Assembly: GCA_017547865.1 (NCBI GenBank)
Contig: JAFYOA010000371.1
Coordinates: 1 to 10,482 of the forward strand
Length of the DNA stretch: 10,482 bases
DNA from: Clostridia bacterium
GTDB taxonomy: Bacteria > Bacillota_A > Clostridia > Oscillospirales > Acutalibacteraceae
Direction: 5' to 3'
Below are positions 1-6,911 of the stretch, in pieces. Both the position numbers and the translations under genes were made by a program. Position 1 is the stretch's first letter, and every line of letters begins with the position of its first letter. The notes beneath the pieces are model-generated. The model saw only the letters and a list, made by a program, of their open reading frames with translations. It ran no database searches and was not told the DNA's origin.

Positions 1-423
1 GGCGATGCGGTGATCATCCGTTACGAAGGCCCCAAGGGCAGCGGTATGCCGGAAATGTTCTACACCACTGAGGCCATCTCCTCCGACCCCCAGCTTTCCG
101 CTTCCATCGCCCTCATCACCGACGGCCGCTTCTCCGGCGCCAGCAAAGGCCCAGCCATCGGCCATGTCTCTCCGGAAGCCGCGGACGGCGGCCCCATTGC
201 ACTGGTGGAGGAAGGCGACCTGATCGAGATCGATATTCCCGCCCGCGTGCTGCGGCTGTGCGGCATTGCCGGCGAACCCAAAACCGAAGAAGAGATCGCA
301 GCTGTTCTTACAGAACGAAAAGAAAAGCTGCCTCCTTTTGAAAGCAAATACGAAGACGGCGTGCTGCGGCTCTTTGCAGAACACGCAGTCTCTCCCATGA
401 AAGGCGGGTACATGAAGGTATGA
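1..423 (+). CDS. IlvD/Edd-family dehydratase, C-terminal part (5' end outside window)
   Basis: The reading frame is open from base 1 and ends at TGA 421-423, giving the last 140 residues of a protein whose family is usually about 550-650 residues. The visible part matches the C-terminal domain of the dihydroxy-acid / 6-phosphogluconate / sugar-acid dehydratase family. It has [10 protein letters not shown] at residues 10-19, then TDGRFSGAS at 40-48, and [20 protein letters not shown] at 54-73. The serine of GRFSG is the conserved active-site serine in this family. These enzymes dehydrate 2,3-dihydroxy acids with an Fe-S cluster in the cytoplasm; the cluster cysteines lie in the missing part. 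The fragment cannot separate branched-chain amino-acid synthesis (IlvD) from sugar-acid catabolism. I lean towards a sugar-acid dehydratase because the downstream partner is an esterase-like gene rather than another ilv gene. The downstream gene overlaps by 4 bp (ATGA at 420-423), so the two are cotranscribed. Family confident, substrate not. Confidence 0.9.
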   Translation, partial: GDAVIIRYEGPKGSGMPEMFYTTEAISSDPQLSASIALITDGRFSGASKGPAIGHVSPEAADGGPIALVEEGDLIEIDIPARVLRLCGIAGEPKTEEEIAAVLTERKEKLPPFESKYEDGVLRLFAEHAVSPMKGGYMKV

Positions 424-1169
424 AAATTCTAAGCATTGCAAACAGCTTTGGCCAGGACGCCCAGCGCTGGCTGCGTCCCCTTGCCGCCAGCGCCGGTGAA
501 GAGATCACCTGCGTCAACCTGTACATCGGCGGCTGTTCTTTGGAACGCCACTGGAACAACATGAACGCCGATGCCGCGGAATACAGCTACGAGTTCAACG
601 GCGCCTCCACCGGCCGTATGGTCTCCATTCGCGAGGCCCTGGAAGAAGGCGGCTGGGATGTGATCACCCTGCAGCAGGCCAGCCATTTCAGCGGCCAGTA
701 CGAGACCTACCAGCCGTACCTGAATGAGCTGGCGGCTTATGTGCGTGGCCTTGCCCCCAATGCAAAGCTGGTGATCCACCAGACCTGGGCGTATGAGATT
801 GACAGTGCCCACCCCGGCTTTGCCAACTACGGCAATGACCAGCAGCAAATGTTCGCTGCCCTGGAGGATGCCTACGCCAAAGCGGCAGCTGCCATCGATG
901 CAGAGATCATCCCCGCCGGCAAACTGATCCAAACCCTGCGCGCTCTTCCCGCCTTCGATTACAAGAACGGCGGCCAGAGCCTGTGCCGCGACGGCTTCCA
1001 TATGCACCTGCTGTACGGCCGCTTCGCCGTGTCCTGTGCCTTCATCAAGGTGCTCACCGGTGCTCCTTTGGCCAACGCAGATTTTATTCCCGCAGAAGAG
1101 AACCAGCCTGCTGCCGACCCGGTTCTGCTGGCCCTCATCTGCGAAACCGCAGACAAACTCTTCGCCTGA
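420..1169 (+). CDS. DUF4886 domain protein, SGNH-hydrolase-like
   Basis: The protein has 249 residues with no signal peptide or membrane segment, so it is probably cytoplasmic. It resembles the DUF4886 family, which has an SGNH/GDSL hydrolase fold. The likely landmarks are ANSFGQD at residues 7-13, with Ser9 in the nucleophile position; the glycine pair in YIGGCS at 37-38; the block after a hydrophobic strand in [10 protein letters not shown] at 81-90; and DGFHMH at 191-196, where Asp191 and His194 would complete the active site. SGNH relatives remove acyl groups such as acetyl from sugars, but no substrate is established for DUF4886. The ATG at 420 overlaps the dehydratase stop (ATGA), and AAGGCGGG at 401-408 can serve as ribosome binding site, so translation is coupled. 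A terminator follows 43 bases after the stop. The pairing suggests trimming of an acylated sugar acid or glycoside, which is inference. Family assignment is good, catalytic residues are read by pattern only. Confidence 0.82.
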   Translation: MKILSIANSFGQDAQRWLRPLAASAGEEITCVNLYIGGCSLERHWNNMNADAAEYSYEFNGASTGRMVSIREALEEGGWDVITLQQASHFSGQYETYQPYLNELAAYVRGLAPNAKLVIHQTWAYEIDSAHPGFANYGNDQQQMFAALEDAYAKAAAAIDAEIIPAGKLIQTLRALPAFDYKNGGQSLCRDGFHMHLLYGRFAVSCAFIKVLTGAPLANADFIPAEENQPAADPVLLALICETADKLFA

Positions 1170-1212
1170 TATCATTTTTCTGCCGGCAAAACCCCAAAAG
1201 CCACAAAATAAC

Positions 1213-1251
1213 AAAAGCCAGACTGCAAAACACAGTCCGGCTTTTATTTTT
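1213..1251 (+). terminator. Rho-independent terminator between convergent genes (probably bidirectional)
   Basis: AAAAGCC-A-GACTG at 1213-1225 pairs with CAGTC-C-GGCTTTT at 1233-1245 around a 7-nt loop, with one A/C mismatch. It is followed by ATTTTT on the plus strand. Read on the minus strand, the same stem is followed by a T-rich stretch. It lies between the stop of the DUF4886 gene (1169) and the stop of the convergent transglutaminase gene (1256), so it can serve both. Confidence 0.85.
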
Positions 1252-1255
1252 ATGC

Positions 1256-3388
1256 TCAGCAAAGGGTCTTGATATACCGCAGGAAGAACCGGCGTTCCCG
1301 GGGAAGCTGCTCCACCAGCAGAAGCAGGAACTTCCGGTGGCTGTGCAGTTCTTTCATTTCTTCCCTGCTCAGTGTATGCTGGCTGAAGTATGCTTTCTTC
1401 GCCAGGTCTTCCAGGGATTTCGGCGGCGTTTCTCCCAATTCTTTGGAAAGATCGCAGATGTTCCACCACAGCCGCAGGGCGCGGCGGTTCACAGGGCCGG
1501 TGGTAAACTGACGGCGCAGATACCACAATCCCAACAGACGGCGCAGAAGGAAGGCCCCCACTACCAGCAGTGCAGCTGCAGGCAGCACCAGCCAGCGCCA
1601 ATCAATCTCAAATCCAGTATCCTTTCCGCCAACGATGGGGCGGGAAGAAGGCTTGGGCCCGGTGTGACGGGAGACGGTATCCTCATCCCGCGAAGAAGAG
1701 GCAGAAGGCGTCGGTGTGGGCCGGGGGGTGGGTTTCGGGGTGGCACTGGGCCGGGGGCTTACGCGATCCACATAAACCGGGTGGTAAGCACCGCCGGGTG
1801 TCACTTCCAGGGGAACCCAGCCGAAGCCATCCACATAATATTCTGCCCAGGCGTGGGCCGTATCGGAAGAAACCGTTGTGGTGTGGCCTATGTGGCAATC
1901 CACCACATAGCCCGTGGCATACCGGGCAGGAATGCCCGCGGTACGCAGCATGGCCACCGCCGTGGTGGCAAAATGCACGCAGTAGCCGGTATCGCACTCT
2001 TCCATAAACCAAATGACAAAATCATCTTCGGCAGCAGGCATGGCAGAAGTCTCCAGAGAATACTCCGCCATGGTGCTCACGTAATCCGCAATGGCGTTCG
2101 GGTCGGCAGCAATATTCTTTTCTGCCATCACACCCGTCAGGTATTCCCGGGTGGTTTCCGGCAGCTGCAGGTAGGCTTCCTGCACATAAACTTCGTAGTT
2201 TGTCAACGGCGCCGCATACCCCTCCAACTGTTTGGGTGTATAAAAACGCTCGGGCCCGCCATGTACAAACCGCAGGGTATACTCTTCTTCACCTTCCGAA
2301 AAAACGTAGGTATCATTGTGAAGGTTTTGGTACCACGCACCCAGCATGGTGTTATAAGGAGTAAAAACAATATCGTGGCTGCGGCGGGTGGTGATCTTCA
2401 CCGAATCCGAAGGATACTCGTTCACCAGTCTCCGGCCGATCGAAAAGCTGTCTGCCGCATCCGGCACATCGGCGCGGGGATCATTCTCCCAGCGCTTGCC
2501 GGTGTATACGGTAAAGGCTTGCCCGCGCAGGTACAGTTCTCCGTCGTAAGAGGAGATCACATCCATCACCGGCTGGTGGGTTTGCTGCAGGTTCCCCTGG
2601 TTGCCCAGGTTCACGGCATCCTGAAAACGGGGCACCGCCACCCGGTTGGCTCCGGTGGTCTCATCTACCCAGGAGGTGAGAAACATCTGCACCTGGCGAA
2701 TAAAATCGCCACGCTTGTAAGATTCTTCCGGCTGCCAAACGGAAATGCCCACCACCAGCAGGCTGACCGGCACCAGCAGCGCCAGCACCAGCCCGCCGGA
2801 AGAAGTACTGTACTTCCCGGCGGTGTGGGTAAGCACCAAAAGACACAGGCTGATCAAAAGCAAAAACAGCGGGCCGTGGTCCGGCAGGGTATCCACCAAA
2901 ATCAGACACACACCCAGCGAAAGAATGCCGGGCACCAGAGCAACGGCAATATACCGGCGGCGCATTGCCACCCACACGGTACACTGGGCCAGCAAAATGC
3001 CCCACAGCACCTGCACCGGTGCGGCGGTAATCTCCGCCGGCAGCGGATCTTTCCAGTTGGGAACCGGAAACCAGGCGTAACCGGAGGCACAGCGTTCACC
3101 GATCACGGTAGTCACATACCGCCAGCTGTCCCACAGGGTTTGGGCCTGCATATACATCCAGAACAAGCCCACCGCCCACAGAAAAACGGTGAGAATATCC
3201 TGTGCGCGCCGGGGCAAAAGCTGCAGCAGCGCAAACACACCGGCCGTGCCGCCGCAGACCCACAGCAGCAGTTCCGGATCACTTTCCAATCCGTAGGCGG
3301 TGGAAATGCAAAGCGCGCCGCCCAGAGAAATACCGGTGGCCAGCAGCCAGGCGGCTAAAAAATTCGCAAACGTACGGGCTGTTTTCAT
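1256..3388 (-). CDS. Multispanning transglutaminase-like membrane protein with C-terminal DUF4129-like region
   Basis: The protein has 710 residues. Hydrophobic segments at roughly 9-28, 37-57, 64-80, 122-141, 146-166, 173-190 and 199-218 form an N-terminal membrane domain. An extracytoplasmic region follows, with a transglutaminase-like (papain-fold) core at about 430-540. Its presumed triad is Cys470 (TGYCVHFA), His512 (AHAWAEYY) and Glu528 (WVPLEVTPG), a position often held by Asp. Next come a Pro/Ser/Thr-rich linker (about 544-575), a membrane segment (about 598-615) and a charged cytoplasmic tail resembling DUF4129. The layout fits membrane transglutaminases found with MoxR and DUF58; the true reaction (crosslinking or proteolysis) is unknown. 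An upstream in-frame start would add 57 Arg/Cys-rich residues overlapping DUF58. The ATG at 3388 is preferred because AGGAGG lies 7 nt upstream and it overlaps the DUF58 stop as ATGA. It is the last gene of the operon. Confidence 0.92.
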   Translation of the reverse strand: MKTARTFANFLAAWLLATGISLGGALCISTAYGLESDPELLLWVCGGTAGVFALLQLLPRRAQDILTVFLWAVGLFWMYMQAQTLWDSWRYVTTVIGERCASGYAWFPVPNWKDPLPAEITAAPVQVLWGILLAQCTVWVAMRRRYIAVALVPGILSLGVCLILVDTLPDHGPLFLLLISLCLLVLTHTAGKYSTSSGGLVLALLVPVSLLVVGISVWQPEESYKRGDFIRQVQMFLTSWVDETTGANRVAVPRFQDAVNLGNQGNLQQTHQPVMDVISSYDGELYLRGQAFTVYTGKRWENDPRADVPDAADSFSIGRRLVNEYPSDSVKITTRRSHDIVFTPYNTMLGAWYQNLHNDTYVFSEGEEEYTLRFVHGGPERFYTPKQLEGYAAPLTNYEVYVQEAYLQLPETTREYLTGVMAEKNIAADPNAIADYVSTMAEYSLETSAMPAAEDDFVIWFMEECDTGYCVHFATTAVAMLRTAGIPARYATGYVVDCHIGHTTTVSSDTAHAWAEYYVDGFGWVPLEVTPGGAYHPVYVDRVSPRPSATPKPTPRPTPTPSASSSRDEDTVSRHTGPKPSSRPIVGGKDTGFEIDWRWLVLPAAALLVVGAFLLRRLLGLWYLRRQFTTGPVNRRALRLWWNICDLSKELGETPPKSLEDLAKKAYFSQHTLSREEMKELHSHRKFLLLLVEQLPRERRFFLRYIKTLC

Positions 3389-4332
3389 CGGCGCGCCTCC
3401 TTTGGAGCCACATGGCACCGCCAGGAAGCACGGGCGATCTGCCCTGCGGCGGAATACACGCCGGGCAAAGCACGCACCAACTGTTCCATTACGGGGAACA
3501 TGTCTTCTTCTTTTTGAATGAGCGCATGGTGATGCAGGCGGCCTTCTCCCTCCAGCCAATGCAGCTCATGGGACTTTTCCTGCCGCAGCAGCCAGCGGGA
3601 GATCCACAGCACCCGCTCCAGGGTCCAGTCGGCGGTATCGGCACGGTGGCCGGGGTCGAAGGTCAGCACCATGGGGGCCTGTTCCTCTTCCATGGGTTCC
3701 CGCACGATCAGTTCGTCCTGCTTGGCGGTGAGTTTCCAATGCACGGTACGCAGGTCATCGCCGGGTACATATTCCCGCAGTTCATAGGCCTCGTTGGTGC
3801 CAATGGCGCTTTTGCGGTAACCCAGCGGCTGGCTCAAAGAGATGGGCGGCAGGGCTTCCGGTGCTGCAGGCACCGGGTGAACCACCACTTCGCCGCTTTG
3901 GGCCGCCCGCACTTTACGGCAGAACAACCCCAAAAAATCATAGACCCGCACCTGGTCCACGGTATAGTGCAGCACGCCGCAATGCCCTACAGGCAGCAGA
4001 AGCGGGGTCGTTCCCCGCTGCAGAAACAGGCGGTCTGTCCGCTGTTCTCCGCTGAACGGTGAGCGGCTGTGTACTTCTGCACGGCACAGGGCCACCGGTG
4101 CAGCAGCTTTGGCGGTGAAGACCATATTGGCCCGCTGGCCGCGGTTTACGGCGGCGGGCACCTGCACTTTCACCTGCATGGTAAGCATGCCCGGCAGGCT
4201 GCACAGCAGGCTGAACAACGGCATAGCCAGCACCAACAGCAGCAAATACCAGGAAAACCAGTAAAAATAAAAGCTGTAAAACAGGCAGGCGCCCAGCAGC
4301 GCCGCCGCATACATCATTCTGTTCTTGGCCAT
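3385..4332 (-). CDS. DUF58 domain protein
   Basis: The protein has 315 residues. Two closely spaced hydrophobic segments (about 7-22 and 25-45) anchor it in the membrane, followed by a beta-rich region. The diagnostic DUF58 motif is at residues 186-204, with core YVPGDDLRTVHWK (188-200) and then LTAKQDELIVRE. The segment after it (MVLTFDPGHR, 221-230) occupies the position of a von Willebrand A-like strand, but lacks the DxSxS metal site. So the vWA-like part, if present, probably does not bind metal in the classical way. DUF58 proteins are encoded with MoxR ATPases and are thought to be their clients or adaptors; the biochemical role is unknown. The start at ATG 4332 lies 1 nt after the moxR stop (4334), with a weak GAGG at 4343-4346. 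A longer in-frame start at 4398 would overlap moxR by 65 nt and was not chosen. The stop overlaps the transglutaminase start by 4 bp. Confidence 0.93.
   Translation of the reverse strand: MAKNRMMYAAALLGACLFYSFYFYWFSWYLLLLVLAMPLFSLLCSLPGMLTMQVKVQVPAAVNRGQRANMVFTAKAAAPVALCRAEVHSRSPFSGEQRTDRLFLQRGTTPLLLPVGHCGVLHYTVDQVRVYDFLGLFCRKVRAAQSGEVVVHPVPAAPEALPPISLSQPLGYRKSAIGTNEAYELREYVPGDDLRTVHWKLTAKQDELIVREPMEEEQAPMVLTFDPGHRADTADWTLERVLWISRWLLRQEKSHELHWLEGEGRLHHHALIQKEEDMFPVMEQLVRALPGVYSAAGQIARASWRCHVAPKEARR
3396..3401 (-). promoter_or_regulatory. Ribosome binding site fixing the transglutaminase start
   Basis: On the minus strand this is a perfect AGGAGG, 7 nt before the ATG at 3388. It sits inside the last codons of the DUF58 gene. 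It decides for the ATG at 3388 against the in-frame upstream start near 3559. Confidence 0.85.
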
Positions 4333-4333
4333 A

Positions 4334-5260
4334 TCAACGCAGCCTCGGGGCCGGGGTCTTTTCCAAAATGTGTTCCACCATGCTGCGCACAGAGGCACCG
4401 GCCATTTCGGCCTCCGGAGTCAGCAGCAGGCGGTGGCACACCACATCCGGGAACACGGTGCGCACGTCTTCCGGCAGCAGATAATCACGCCCGGAAAGGT
4501 ACGCCACGCTTTTCGCCATGGCGGTCACGGCCAGGGTGCCGCGGGGGCTGGCGCCGCGCAGCATCTGCTTATGGTTGCGGGTGGCAGTAATCAGAGAAAC
4601 AATATAATCCACCACCTCGGGTTTTACATATACAGCGGCAGCTTCGTTCTGCATAGCCACCAGTTCACGGGTAGTCATAACCTGCCGCACGGTGTCCAGC
4701 GGGTTGCCCGCCTGGCGGTTCAGCACCATGGCCCGCTCGTCTTTGGGAGAAGGATAGCCAATGGACAGCCGCACCATAAAGCGGTCCAGCTGAGAATCCG
4801 GCAGCAGCTGGGTACCTGCCGCGCCCACAGGGTTCTGGGTGGCAATCACCACAAAGGGATCCGGCAGCGCATGGGTCTCGCCGTCCACCGTCACCTGGCC
4901 CTCTTCCATCACTTCCAGAAGAGCGGATTGGGTGCGGCTGGTAGCGCGGTTCAGTTCATCTGCCAAAAACAAATTGCACAGCACGGCGCCGGGGCGGTAA
5001 GTAAACGCACCGGTATCTTTGTTGTACACCATAAAGCCCGTCACATCCGAGGGCAGAACGTCCGGGGTAAACTGCATGCGGCCGTAATCCAGGCCCAGCG
5101 CCCGGGAAAAAGCCAGCGCCATGGTGGTTTTGCCCACGCCGGGAATATCCTCCAGCAAAATGTGGCCCCGGGCGATGATCGCCGCCAGCACCCACAGCAG
5201 GGTACGGTCTTTGCCCACCACCGCTTTGCGAACTTCCGTCAGAATCTTTTGTGCATCCAT
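4334..5260 (-). CDS. MoxR-family AAA+ ATPase
   Basis: The protein has 308 residues, a typical MoxR length, and is soluble. It has Walker A (GVGKTT, 41-46), Walker B (LFLADE, 97-102), sensor 1 (TQNP, 141-144), an arginine-finger region (LDRF, 158-161) and a sensor 2 segment (GASPRG, 236-241). All key ATPase residues are present, so it should be active. MoxR proteins act as hexameric chaperone-like ATPases. The gene next door is DUF58, and in this arrangement the ATPase is thought to remodel or activate a membrane partner, here perhaps the DUF58/transglutaminase pair. The ATG at 5260 follows GGGAGG (5271-5276) with a 10-nt gap. Another ATG at 5267 is out of frame. It is the first gene of the operon, 26 nt or so from a predicted transcription start. 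Family certain; client inferred from neighbours. Confidence 0.96.
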   Translation of the reverse strand: MDAQKILTEVRKAVVGKDRTLLWVLAAIIARGHILLEDIPGVGKTTMALAFSRALGLDYGRMQFTPDVLPSDVTGFMVYNKDTGAFTYRPGAVLCNLFLADELNRATSRTQSALLEVMEEGQVTVDGETHALPDPFVVIATQNPVGAAGTQLLPDSQLDRFMVRLSIGYPSPKDERAMVLNRQAGNPLDTVRQVMTTRELVAMQNEAAAVYVKPEVVDYIVSLITATRNHKQMLRGASPRGTLAVTAMAKSVAYLSGRDYLLPEDVRTVFPDVVCHRLLLTPEAEMAGASVRSMVEHILEKTPAPRLR

Positions 5261-5293
5261 ATTCCATAAACCTCCCGGTCAATCTTTTACTTT

Positions 5294-5322
5294 ATGATAC
5301 CATTCGCCGCCGCGGATAGCAA
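5294..5322 (-). promoter_or_regulatory. Sigma-A-type promoter of the MoxR/DUF58/transglutaminase operon
   Basis: On the minus strand, TTGCTA (5317-5322) is separated by 17 nt from TATCAT (5294-5299), and the -10 is extended by TGG. The predicted start is near 5287, giving a leader of about 26 nt that holds the GGGAGG site. The region around the -10 is almost identical to the promoter at 6882-6910. Confidence 0.72.
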
Positions 5323-5368
5323 GCAAAAAAAATCCTGCAATTCTTACGTTTTTCTAACTTTATATACT

Positions 5369-5404
5369 AAAACGCAGAGCCATTTGCAGGCTCTGCGTTT
5401 TTTT
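5369..5404 (-). terminator. Strong Rho-independent terminator after the GH43 gene
   Basis: A perfect 13-bp stem joins AAAACGCAGAGCC (5369-5381) to GGCTCTGCGTTTT (5389-5401) around a 7-nt loop. It begins directly after the GH43 stop (5406-5408). On the minus strand it is followed by TTTTAGTATAT. On the plus strand a run of seven T ends the stem, so it could also stop antisense transcripts running the other way. Confidence 0.88.
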
Positions 5405-5405
5405 G

Positions 5406-6383
5406 TTAAATTTCCGGCAGCTGGGCTTCTTCGGTGTATTCAATGAAGGGCATGCCGTCGGCATCAAACTGAATTTCCAGCACAACATAGGTAGAAGTGA
5501 AGTAATCTTCGCTGCACAGGCCCCAGCGGTCTGCAAAATAGTAGTAACGGGTGCGGCCGTCTTTTTCCACCGGCAGCACAAAACCGGGCTGGCTGCCAAA
5601 GGTGGTGGCATCGCCAAAATTCTTCAGCAGGGACCACCGCCCCTCCGGTGTTCCCTCTTTTGCGAAGGCATAGGCGCCCTGGTTGGGCCGCCAGCCGGTA
5701 CAGGCGGAGGAAAGCAGAAACCACCTGCCATCTTTTTTAAAGAAAGCGGGCGCTTCCCGGGATTGATTCTGGAACAGCACGTTGACGATCTTATCCACGC
5801 TGCGGTAATCCTCTGTCATGCGGTACACATACAGGTCGCGGTTATCCCGGGCGGCAGCGGCAAAGTAGGCCTCTTCCCCATCGGTCAGCACCGTGCAGTC
5901 CCGGGCCATTTGCCCAAAGGGATTAAAACTGCCGTGGTACACGAATTCCCCATCCGGGGTATCGCAGCTGGCCACGGCGCAGCGTGCATCCAGGTAATTC
6001 ATGCCGTTTTCAAAATGCATCCACATCACATATTTGCCGGTGGCAGCATTATACAGCACCTTGGGGCGCTCAATGTTCACCAGCAGTTGGCCGTCTTTAT
6101 CGAACCGCCGCAGCGCCAGGGGAATCATTTCTCCCTCCGGTTTCTTTTTCAGGGTCAGGTCCGCATCGGTCACATAGCTTTTTTCTGCCGGGCTGTTGGC
6201 GGTCAGCACATGGCCGCGGAACTCAAAACTCTTAAAATCTCTTGTGCGGTAGCAACTCACAAAATTTTCTTCGGTGCGGTCTTCGCCGTACCAGTACCAG
6301 TATTCCCCCACCGGCAGCATCCACCCTCCGTGGGCATGGATCACATTTCCGTTTGTATCGTACCAGGGAGTTCCGTTTTTCAT
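5406..6383 (-). CDS. Glycoside hydrolase family 43, exo-beta-1,3-galactanase-like (cytoplasmic)
   Basis: The protein has 325 residues and covers one five-bladed propeller domain, with no signal peptide, membrane segment or carbohydrate-binding module, so it would act in the cytoplasm on imported oligosaccharides. Features typical of the GH43 group containing exo-beta-1,3-galactanases are HAHGGWMLPVGEYWYWYGED (16-35), ERPKVLYN (105-112), MARDCTVL (159-166), SREAPAFFKKDGRWFLLSSA (208-227) with TGWRPN following, and FGSQPGFVLP (262-271). Glu210 in REAP is the expected general acid. Gln265 sits where that subfamily has a glutamine in place of a carboxylate base, from what I recall of the Phanerochaete enzyme. 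GH43 also holds arabinofuranosidases and xylosidases, so the substrate is not certain. The start at ATG 6383 has GAGAGG at 6391-6396, 7 nt upstream. The ParB-like gene lies 15 nt upstream, so the two form an operon ended by the hairpin at 5369-5404. Confidence 0.85.
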   Translation of the reverse strand: MKNGTPWYDTNGNVIHAHGGWMLPVGEYWYWYGEDRTEENFVSCYRTRDFKSFEFRGHVLTANSPAEKSYVTDADLTLKKKPEGEMIPLALRRFDKDGQLLVNIERPKVLYNAATGKYVMWMHFENGMNYLDARCAVASCDTPDGEFVYHGSFNPFGQMARDCTVLTDGEEAYFAAAARDNRDLYVYRMTEDYRSVDKIVNVLFQNQSREAPAFFKKDGRWFLLSSACTGWRPNQGAYAFAKEGTPEGRWSLLKNFGDATTFGSQPGFVLPVEKDGRTRYYYFADRWGLCSEDYFTSTYVVLEIQFDADGMPFIEYTEEAQLPEI

Positions 6384-6398
6384 ATGTATTCCTCTCTT

Positions 6399-6854
6399 TT
6401 ACAGCAAATACGCGCCAAACCGTGCCGCGAACTCTTCGTAATCCTCTTTTTCCGTAATCCACACCACCACGGTGGCTTCGGCCACACCCAAACGGTGGCA
6501 GGCTTCCCAACGGTGGTTGCCGTCATTCAGTTCAAACCCGCCGTTCACATACTGCACGATCATCGGCGGCAGATCCGCACCGTTTTGCACCGCTTCTGCC
6601 AAAGAAGTCACCTTACGCTCAAACCCGCCGGGATGCACCCGGTATTTCATCTCCGGCTCCGGCCCGCAGCAGCGGGTAAACAGCGCCAAGGGCATGTTGG
6701 CCAGGCCGAAAAAATAACGCTCCGTCTTCTTCAGGCCGTCGGAAAAGCCCAGGTTATTTCCATCGGAAAGCAGATAGGCGTGCACCCATTCTTCCAGCTT
6801 CCCCAGAGAAGCATATTCTTTTGCGCTGGTCAGCGTACCTGCATAGTTTGGCAT
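6399..6854 (-). CDS. Stand-alone ParB/sulfiredoxin-fold domain protein
   Basis: The protein has 151 residues and is soluble. The C-terminal half reads as a ParB N-terminal / sulfiredoxin-like nucleotide-binding fold: LPPMIVQYVNGGFELNDGNH (95-114) then RWEACHRLGV (115-124), in which DGNHRWEA stands for the conserved phosphate-binding box, and a final strand AEATVVVWITE. The N-terminal half (1-90) is not recognised. It lacks the helix-turn-helix and dimerisation domains of true ParB/Spo0J, there is no ParA gene beside it and no parS-like repeat, so plasmid or chromosome partitioning is unlikely. The fold also includes small-molecule kinases and sulfiredoxin, so an enzymatic or nucleotide-sensing role is possible; this is inference. 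The ATG at 6854 has AAGGAG at 6863-6868, 8 nt upstream. It is the first gene of a two-gene unit with the GH43 gene, under the promoter at 6882-6910. Fold fairly sure, function unknown. Confidence 0.75.
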   Translation of the reverse strand: MPNYAGTLTSAKEYASLGKLEEWVHAYLLSDGNNLGFSDGLKKTERYFFGLANMPLALFTRCCGPEPEMKYRVHPGGFERKVTSLAEAVQNGADLPPMIVQYVNGGFELNDGNHRWEACHRLGVAEATVVVWITEKEDYEEFAARFGAYLL

Positions 6855-6881
6855 GATCGGTTCTCCTTTTCTTTTTAGTTT

Positions 6882-6910
6882 ATCATACCATTCCGGGGCA
6901 GAAAAAACAA
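6882..6910 (-). promoter_or_regulatory. Sigma-A-type promoter of the ParB-like/GH43 unit
   Basis: On the minus strand, TTGTTT (6905-6910) is separated by 17 nt from TATGAT (6882-6887), with an extended TGG before the -10. The predicted start is near 6875, about 20 nt before the start codon. The -35 begins directly after the T-run of the upstream symporter terminator (6912-6918). Confidence 0.72.
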
Positions 6911-6911
6911 G

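Noticed and set aside
1176..1192. Small palindrome around TGCCGGCA just after the DUF4886 stop
   Set aside because: It is only 8 bp without a loop and has no T-run; the hairpin at 1213-1251 is the real terminator candidate.
429..1601. A 390-residue minus-strand open frame opposite the DUF4886 gene
   Set aside because: It has no domain, overlaps the transglutaminase 3' end and the terminator, and is the mirror of a real gene with a conserved family match.
983..3358. A 791-residue open frame on the plus strand, antisense to the transglutaminase gene
   Set aside because: The translation is rich in His, Gln, Arg and Gly with no recognisable domain, has no ribosome binding site, starts inside the DUF4886 gene and runs through the terminator at 1213-1251. 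It is a codon-bias shadow of GC-rich coding DNA.
3389..3559. 57 extra N-terminal residues for the transglutaminase
   Set aside because: The extension is Arg- and Cys-rich, overlaps DUF58 coding sequence by a long stretch, and would bury the good AGGAGG site 7 nt before ATG 3388.
6399..6854. Plasmid or phage partitioning system suggested by the ParB-like domain
   Set aside because: There is no ParA gene, no DNA-binding domain in the protein, no parS-like repeat and no other mobile-element gene in the window.
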